Assembly: GCA_015491595.1 (NCBI GenBank)
Contig: WFVP01000316.1
Coordinates: forward strand, 1-6,261
DNA: 6,261 nt
Direction: 5' to 3'
Origin: Anaerolineales bacterium
Lineage (GTDB): Bacteria; Chloroflexota; Anaerolineae; Anaerolineales; DRMV01
This document shows positions 1-5,800 of this stretch, one piece after another. The translations under genes and the position numbers were made by a program. Within the stretch, counting starts at the first letter, position 1, and the number at the start of each line of letters is the position of its first letter. Under the pieces are notes generated by a model. It was not told the origin of the DNA and ran no database searches. It was given only the letters and a program-made list of their open reading frames with translations.

Positions 1-41
1 GCTTCACCCTGCCCGAAGCCGCGGACACCATCCCGGTTTGA
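1..41 (+). CDS. 3' end of an unidentified plus-strand gene (partial)
   Basis: The frame starting at base 3 reads FTLPEAADTIPV and then TGA at 39-41. Ten of the 12 visible codons end in G or C, which matches the codon style of the real genes here. A strong plus-strand rho-independent terminator begins about 30 bases after the stop. Together these support a real gene entering from the left and converging with the minus-strand operon. Twelve residues are too few to name a family, and no function is proposed. The other two plus frames give no comparable ending before the terminator. Confidence 0.55.
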   Translation, partial: FTLPEAADTIPV

Positions 42-70
42 ACGAGGGAACATCGCAGCCCACACGGACG

Positions 71-104
71 AGGGGGCGGTCGCAGGACCGCCTCTTTTCG
101 TTTT
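71..104 (+). terminator. Rho-independent terminator of the convergent plus-strand gene
   Basis: A perfect 7-bp GC-rich stem pairs GGCGGTC (75-81) with GACCGCC (86-92) around the tetraloop GCAG. It can be extended outward by A-T, G-C and G-T pairs at 71-74/93-96. It is followed by TCTTTTCGTTTT, a good U-tract on the plus strand only. Read on the minus strand, the stem is followed by a C-rich sequence with no U-run, so it would be a poor terminator for the operon. It lies just past the end of the transporter gene (stop at 108-110). Confidence 0.85.
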
Positions 105-107
105 CCC

Positions 108-1046
108 TCACATACGGGGCGGCTGCAACCACCGCAGCCATCCCCCACGAGGACGGGGCTGGGACGGAGCGGGACGGTCGAAATACCCCAACAGCAGGAT
201 GAGGCCCAATCCGGCCACGCCCCACCATTGCAAGGGGTTGAGCTGTTCCCCCAACCACCAGTGTGCGAAGAGCAACGTCACGCCCAACTCCCCCACCGTC
301 AACAACATGGTCTGCAAGCTTCCCAGGCACTTGACCCCCATGAACAGGGTCAAACGGGAGAGGAAGGTGGCCAGGGCCAGGGCCAACAACGGCCGCCACT
401 GGACCCAGGAGACCGGCCAGGCCAACGGCCCGAACACGGCATAGGCCAGTACCACGACCACGCTCATTCCGGTGAGGGTGTAGAAGGTCACCGTGGGCGC
501 CGGTGCTTCGAACAGGATGCGACGGTTGATAGGCACGTGCAGAGCGTACAGGGCCGAGGCCAACAACATGAACCCCACCGCGAGCCAGTTGATGTGGCCG
601 CCCCCAGAGGGCTGGGTCAGCAAGTACACCGTGGGAACGGCCAGGGCCACCCGCAGGAGCGAGAGGGTCGAAATGGGCTCCCGGTCCAACCACACCCAGA
701 GCAAAAGGAACAGGGGATGCAGGGAAAAGAGGAGCTGTCCCAGGGCTGCGCCCAAGGGGCGCAAGGACAGGTAGAAGAAGAGGGAACCCAAACCGTTGAG
801 GGCGCCGGCCAGCAGGGCCCCGGCCAGTCCGATGGGATGGATGTAGAAGGCCCGACGTCGTTGACGGGCCAGCCACAGCCCCATGCACACCGTGGCCAGG
901 GTGGTGCGGAAGGCGGCCACCCCGAAAGGGGGGAGGCCGGCGTCCAGGGTCATCTTCCCGAAAATGGGGGTCAGCCCCATGAAAAAGGCTGCCCCCAAGG
1001 CCGCTCCCAACCCCTGCCGTCGCCATGAAGTGCGTCCACCCGGCAC
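108..1046 (-). CDS. EamA/DMT-superfamily transporter, about 10 TM
   Basis: This 312-residue integral membrane protein has the length and layout of the EamA branch of the drug/metabolite transporter superfamily: two repeated five-helix halves. Hydrophobic segments lie at about residues 12-30, 40-58, 71-92, 96-118, 127-144, 153-172, 185-206, 215-237, 245-263 and 273-289. The second half ends with the typical EamA pattern, a Glu at 253, the sequence LGEQLNPLQWWGVAGLGLIL and a short basic/proline-rich tail. The start is GTG at 1044-1046. No other common start codon is in frame back to the TAA of the upstream gene, and CGAGGA sits 8 bases before the GTG. The gene lies 57 bases after the threonine-synthase-like fusion and is probably co-transcribed. 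EamA proteins export or import amino acids, nucleobases, drugs or other metabolites. The family includes the threonine/homoserine exporter RhtA, so an amino-acid link is plausible here, but the substrate cannot be read from sequence. Confidence 0.92.
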   Translation of the reverse strand: MPGGRTSWRRQGLGAALGAAFFMGLTPIFGKMTLDAGLPPFGVAAFRTTLATVCMGLWLARQRRRAFYIHPIGLAGALLAGALNGLGSLFFYLSLRPLGAALGQLLFSLHPLFLLLWVWLDREPISTLSLLRVALAVPTVYLLTQPSGGGHINWLAVGFMLLASALYALHVPINRRILFEAPAPTVTFYTLTGMSVVVVLAYAVFGPLAWPVSWVQWRPLLALALATFLSRLTLFMGVKCLGSLQTMLLTVGELGVTLLFAHWWLGEQLNPLQWWGVAGLGLILLLGYFDRPAPSQPRPRGGWLRWLQPPRM

Positions 1047-1054
1047 GCTTGCGT

Positions 1055-1060
1055 TCCTCG
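1055..1060 (-). promoter_or_regulatory. Ribosome binding site of the transporter
   Basis: On the minus strand CGAGGA lies 8 bases before the GTG at 1044-1046. It supports the GTG start over the internal ATG at residue 23, which would delete most of the first membrane helix. Confidence 0.6.
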
Positions 1061-1065
1061 TGAAT

Positions 1066-1098
1066 GGGATGCCGCCAACCTCAACGGCAGGATGTCCC
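1066..1098 (-). other. Possible hairpin between the PLP-enzyme gene and the transporter
   Basis: GGGA/TCCC and TGCCG/CGGCA can pair around a 10-base loop, with a 5-base bulge between the two helices. There is no U-tract on either strand, so it is not a standard terminator. It could be an RNA-stability or partial-attenuation element that lowers transporter expression, or simply chance pairing in GC-rich DNA. Confidence 0.25.
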
Positions 1099-1103
1099 CC
1101 TGT

Positions 1104-1478
1104 TTACGAGCCCGACTCCAGCAACTCCCGAATTTCCTCGAAGAACTCGTCGCTCAAGAACTCGCCCTTGAAGAGCAACGAACGGGCCATGCGCTGAATG
1201 CGCTGGCGCTCGGCTTCCGTCAAATGCTTGGCCGTCACCACGATGACGGGGATGGCCGCGGTTTCCGGTTTGGCTTTGAGGGCCTCCAGAACCTGGAAAC
1301 CGTCCATGTCGGGCATCATGAGGTCCAAAATGATGAGGTTGGGACGGTGCTCCTGCACCAGGCGCAAGGCCTCCCGGCCGGTTTCGGCCTCCAACAGATG
1401 GTAATCTCCCAGGGACTGCAAGATGCGCCGCAACAGGATGCGGGCCGGCTCGTGGTCGTCTACAATGAGCACCTTGGA
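1104..1478 (-). other. Canonical receiver (REC) domain, C-terminal part of the PLP-enzyme fusion
   Basis: Residues 438-561 of the fusion have the full chemistry of a phosphorylatable receiver: KVLIVDD at the first strand, Asp489 (codon 1323-1325), VVTA with Thr519 and the Lys541 of LLFKGEF. It ends with the gene, without a DNA-binding or other output domain. The only output in the polypeptide is therefore the enzyme on its N-terminal side. Confidence 0.93.
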
Positions 1479-2789
1479 GTGCTCCCGGGGACTGATGGCC
1501 GAAAGAGCCGTCAAAAGACCTTCGCCCGGATGGGGCTCTTGCAAAGCCGCCTCGGCCGTTACCTCCTGGGCCCAGCGGTCGCCCAAGAGGTGGGATTCGA
1601 TGGGCATGGTGTGTCCCGTGCAGTTGATGACCACCGTTTCGTGAGGCTGAATCAGGCCTTCCCGAATCATCTGGATAACGCCGGCGAAGGCCACGGCCGC
1701 GGCGGGCTCCATGGACAGACCTTCCATCTTGGCCACCATGTGCATGGCCCGGAAGGCGTCCTCGTCCGTCACCCGCACGAACGCGCCCCCGTAGGTCTTC
1801 ACGTACTCGTATAGCAGGGTGTACGTTCGTCCGGGTCGGCCGGTGCCCAGGGTGGTGATGTGGGTGGTGGGATGCTCCACATCCACGGGTTCCGCCCGCC
1901 CCTGTTCCCAGGCCTGCACCATGGGGTCGCACCCGGCGGATTGCACGATGGCCAGTTTCGGCATGTGGTCGATGAAACCCATCTCGTAGAGTTCCCGGAA
2001 ACCCTTGGCCACGCCCAGGGGCCCCAGCCCACCGCTCACCGCCTGGACGTACCAGTCAGGGGCCACCCAACGCCGTCCTCCGTAACGCGACGCCGGGTGC
2101 AAGTAGGCCATCTGCTCCGCAATTTCAAAGGCCAGGGTTTTCATGGACTCCACGGTGGGAATGGACCGCGCGCCCCGGTCGAGGTACAAACCCCGCTCCT
2201 GGGCAAAGCGCGCGGCCACCTGCTTCGTCTGGTCGTAGGTCCCCGTCACCTTGATGACCTGGGTCCCGTAGATGGCGATTTCCCGCATCTTCTCCGCCGG
2301 CACCGAGGAGGACACGAAGGCCCAAAGCTTGATGCCCACCCGGGAGGCGTAAGCAGAATATGCGATGGCCACGTTGCCGGTGGAGGCCACCACCACCTCC
2401 GTCAGCCCGGCCTCCTTGAGGACCGCGATGGTCACCGCGGCCTGCCGGTCCTTGAAGGACGACGTGGGGTTCTGGCGCTCGTCCTTGATATAGAGGCGGG
2501 GGTGCTTGAGCATCATGCTCAGGTGGGAGGCGGGGAACAGAGGAGTGCCCCCCTCCCCCATGGCCATGGGGGGCGGCACGTCGGTCACGGGCAGCAGTTC
2601 ATGATAGCGCCAGAGGTCGAAGGGCCGATGGGCGAGCTCCTCCAGCCAGCGGCGACGCACCGCGTCGTAGTCGTAAACCGCCTGCAGCCATTCGCTTCCA
2701 CAAGCGGGACAACGATTCAGGCCCGGACGGTAGGGTGTCCGAGCCTTGCAATCCAAGCACTCGGCTTCAATGTCGAAGACGAAGGTCAT
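1104..2789 (-). CDS. Threonine-synthase-like PLP enzyme fused to a response-regulator receiver domain
   Basis: 561 residues in three parts. (a) Residues 11-30 form a CxxC...CxxC zinc ribbon (Cys11, 14, 27, 30), as found in some threonine synthases. (b) Residues about 60-400 are a fold-type-II PLP enzyme closest in motifs to threonine synthase: GEGGTPL at 78-84, NPTSSFKDR with the Schiff-base Lys113, the substrate loop STGN at 136-139, a Gly-rich loop SGGLGP at 252-257 and the end motif TGHTMP at 391-396. Threonine synthase converts O-phosphohomoserine to threonine and phosphate in the cytoplasm. (c) After a linker of about 35 residues comes a complete receiver domain (438-561) with acidic pair Asp444/445, phospho-acceptor Asp489 in LDLMMPDMDG, Thr519 and Lys541. 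The Lys-Pro pair is Lys-Gly here. Threonine synthases normally end near where this linker begins, so the receiver is an added C-terminal module. The start ATG follows GGAGGA. The gene lies 15 bases after a histidine kinase gene, suggesting that phosphorylation tunes the enzyme. It may instead be a paralogue with a different substrate; the phosphate loop is unlike the usual GN.GN form. Confidence 0.9.
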   Translation of the reverse strand: MTFVFDIEAECLDCKARTPYRPGLNRCPACGSEWLQAVYDYDAVRRRWLEELAHRPFDLWRYHELLPVTDVPPPMAMGEGGTPLFPASHLSMMLKHPRLYIKDERQNPTSSFKDRQAAVTIAVLKEAGLTEVVVASTGNVAIAYSAYASRVGIKLWAFVSSSVPAEKMREIAIYGTQVIKVTGTYDQTKQVAARFAQERGLYLDRGARSIPTVESMKTLAFEIAEQMAYLHPASRYGGRRWVAPDWYVQAVSGGLGPLGVAKGFRELYEMGFIDHMPKLAIVQSAGCDPMVQAWEQGRAEPVDVEHPTTHITTLGTGRPGRTYTLLYEYVKTYGGAFVRVTDEDAFRAMHMVAKMEGLSMEPAAAVAFAGVIQMIREGLIQPHETVVINCTGHTMPIESHLLGDRWAQEVTAEAALQEPHPGEGLLTALSAISPREHSKVLIVDDHEPARILLRRILQSLGDYHLLEAETGREALRLVQEHRPNLIILDLMMPDMDGFQVLEALKAKPETAAIPVIVVTAKHLTEAERQRIQRMARSLLFKGEFLSDEFFEEIRELLESGS

Positions 2790-2792
2790 GGG

Positions 2793-2798
2793 TCCTCC
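2793..2798 (-). promoter_or_regulatory. Strong ribosome binding site of the PLP-enzyme/receiver gene
   Basis: GGAGGA on the minus strand precedes the ATG at 2787-2789, with 4 bases between GGAGG and the ATG. It sits wholly within the 15-base gap after the kinase stop codon (TAG, 2805-2807). This suggests translational coupling and fixes the start. Confidence 0.8.
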
Positions 2799-2804
2799 AA
2801 GCGC

Positions 2805-5800
2805 CTAAGCCGTGGCTTCTTGGTGAGCCGTGCGGCGCAACAGGTCGAAGAAGTAGAAGTACCGTTCCATGCGGGACAACCCCGTCTCCAAATCATACAC
2901 GAAGGTGCGCCACCACTGTCGGATGAGCAGGTCCAACAACCCCCATGTCTCGGGCGTGAGCACCGGGTCCAGCAAACCGATGATGGGGAAGGGCGCCTCC
3001 CGCTCCTGGGAAAGCCGCTCCACCAGCCGCAGGAAGGCCATCATGTCGCCCGGGGCCAGCAGGTCCACGATGGCCAGGTGGTACGTCTCGGAGCGCAGGT
3101 GGTCGAACGCCTCGCCGTAGGTGGGCACCGGAACCAGTTCCACGTCCTGCATCCTCTTCGCCAGGGTCTGCACCTGCTCCGTATGCGCGGCGTCCCGGTC
3201 CACCAGCAGGAAGCGATACGGCGGTTCTTGTTGCGTGACCTGAGCCCAGCGCATCAGGGTGTAGAAGTCCCCCTCCTCAAGGGGTTTGACGCTGAAGCCG
3301 GTGAAGGGCGGCAGGAAGAGGCGCCGTCCTTCGGCCAGGCTGGCCAGCAAAATGGGCACCTGGCGGGTTTCTTCCGTGGTTTGCAGTTGGTGGAGCAACT
3401 GCAAACCCTGCCGGTCGGGCAGGAAGGGGTTGATCAACACCGTGAAGGGATGCACGGACAGGAGCCGGGCCTGGAACTCCTTGGGGTCCAGCGTGCCAAT
3501 CACCCGGTATCCCTTGGCCCCGAAATGGGTCCGGTACAGGTCCACCTGCCGGTTGTCGTCAAAGACCAGGGCGAAGGCCACTTCCTTCTGCTCCGGCACC
3601 CCCACGGGGAAGGTGATGAAGACCTTAGTCCCCTTCCCCTCTTCGCTTTCAATCCAGATGCGTCCGCCGTGCATTTCCACCAGGTGGCGGGTGATGGCCA
3701 GGCCCAAACCGGTACCGCCCACGGCCCGGGTGATGGCGGCATCCGCCTGGAAGAAGGGGGTGAACAGGCGCTCCTGGGCCTCTTTGGGGATGCCCGGCCC
3801 GGTGTCTTCCACCACCACCAACAGCTCCCGCCCGCCGGTCTTGGTGGTCTGGGTCTGAGCGACCACCTTGATGTAACCTTCCTGGGTGAACTTGGCCGCG
3901 TTGGAGAGTACGTTGAGGAGGATTTGGCGCACCCGTTTGGCATCAGCGTAGATGGTGGGCAACGGACCCTGTACGTCCACCCGCAACTCGATGGGCTTGT
4001 CCTTAATCAAGCCCCGAATGGTGGCCAGCACGCTTTCCAGAATCTGAGCCACGTCCACCTCTTCGAAGCTCAGTTCCATCTTGCCCGCTTCAATCTTGGA
4101 GAGGTCGAGGATGTCGTTGATGAGTCCCAGCAAGTGCTGGCCCGCGTTGTAAATGGCCTCCAGGTCCTGACGCTGTTGCTCGGTAATCGGTCCGTCAATG
4201 CCCTTGAGGATGATGCGGGAGAAGCCGATGATGGAGTTCAGCGGCGTGCGCAACTCGTGGCTCATGTTGGCCAGGAACTGGGTCTTGAGCTCGTCGGCCC
4301 GGCGCAGCTCCTCCAGCGCGCGGCGGGACAGGTCGTAAGCCCGGGCGCTTTCCACCGCGATGGCCAGCTGGTCGGCCATGAGCTGGAGCACCTGCACCAC
4401 GGTGTCCGTGAAGGCGTACTTCTGGGTGGCCTGCACGTCCAGGACCCCGATGACCCGGTCGCCGATGCGTAGGGGGATGGCCACCTCGGCCCGGGTCTCG
4501 GGCAACAAAGGGTTGGGCCGATGGATGGAAGAGCGCTCGGTGTCGTTCACCACCACCGGCTGGCCCTGGTGGGCCGCCTGACCCACCACGGAGGCGGAGC
4601 CCACGGCCAACCGGTGACCGCTGCGCTTCATGACCTCGCCCACGGGCCCGGTGGAGGCCTGCACCACCGCGTACAGCCCTTCGGGGTCCAGCAGGAACAC
4701 GGACACGTGGTAGAAGCCAAAGCGCTCTTTGATGAGGTCTACGGCCTTGTCCAGAAGCTCCTGCACCGACAACGCCGCGCCGATGTCCCGGGCGATTTCG
4801 GCCACGGTGCGCAACTGTTCCGCCAGGGCCTGAGCCTGCTGGTGGTGGAGCAAACCGTCCACCCGCACGGCCACCTGGGCCTGCAACGCCAGCAGTTCCT
4901 GGGCCTCCTCCTCGGAAAGGCTCTCCAGGTGCTCACACAACCCCACCACCAGCCCGATGACGTCCTCGCCCACCCAGAGGGGCACCAACAAGGCGTTCCG
5001 GGCCGAAGCCTCGGCCTCCTGGAGGAACTCGTGGAGGTAGTCGCCCAGGGGCGTCCCTTCCAGACTGCTCACCGGGCGCAGGGAGAGACGAAGGAGCAGG
5101 TCCCGAAGCGCGGTCACCTCCTCCGCCTCCAGATGGAGGGGGTGGAGATGGGCCTCGCCGCGCGCCTGGCGCAGATGGGTGGTGGCGATGGAGGCCTGAC
5201 TGGGCGCGGCCTCGGCCTTAAGAGTCGGCTCGAAGAGAATGAGCAGGGAACCCACGCTCATTCGGCCCAACACGGTGTACTGGGCCAGGGTGTCCAGCAC
5301 CTCCTGCAGCGTGCGGGCCTGGTTCAGCGCGGCCGCGGCCTGGTAGAGGCGTTCCGTCATGTTCAACAGCCGGCGCAACTCGTCGGTCAGCCGCAGGCTC
5401 TGCACCCGCACGCCCATGTGGGAGACCAGGGTGCTCAGGAAGCGGATTTCCTCGTCGGCAAAGGCGCGCGGCTCGGTGAACACACCCATAACGAAGCCCA
5501 GCACCTCCCGGCCGGCCACCAGGGGCGCCATGATGACCGCGCGGCCCCGCATTTGCAGGACCACTTCCTTGGCCTTGGGATGGATGCTGGGGTCGGTCTC
5601 GGCATCCTCATGGGCCCGGACCACGCCCGCCTGGAAGGGTCGCTCGTCCTCTCCGAAATAGGCGGTGAAAGGCGCGCTCTCTGGGAAGGGCAGGGAGGGG
5701 AGCGTGGTCCAGGAGGCCGGCACCCGCAGGTACTCGGGCCGTCGTTCCTCCGTCTGCGGGGGGTCGAAGAGGATAAGGCCCAGGTACATCAAATGCTCAT

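Noticed and set aside
4..1026. A 340-residue minus-strand frame overlapping the transporter
   Set aside because: The overlapping frame 108-1046 encodes an obvious 10-TM transporter. This one is Pro/Gly/Arg-rich, a typical GC-rich out-of-frame shadow.
1066..1098. Terminator between the PLP-enzyme gene and the transporter
   Set aside because: The stem is interrupted by a 5-base bulge and lacks a U-tract, so it was kept only as a low-confidence hairpin.
1479..1583. Enzyme-receiver fusion as a frameshift artefact
   Set aside because: Both parts are in the same frame, with a natural-looking hydrophilic linker and normal codon use. No start with a strong ribosome site lies at the receiver boundary; only a weak TTG candidate is present. 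A lost stop by base-call error cannot be fully excluded.
1092..1814. A 240-residue plus-strand frame opposite the receiver and linker
   Set aside because: It is antisense to a canonical receiver domain, its composition is shadow-like, and no supporting ribosome site or family was recognised.
1860..4472. An 870-codon open frame on the plus strand across the PLP-enzyme and kinase genes
   Set aside because: It is exactly codon-on-codon opposite two genes with clear domains that share the same frame. It stays open because the rare codons TTA, CTA and TCA are scarce in them. Its translation is low-complexity, rich in His, Gly, Gln and Leu, with no recognisable domain.
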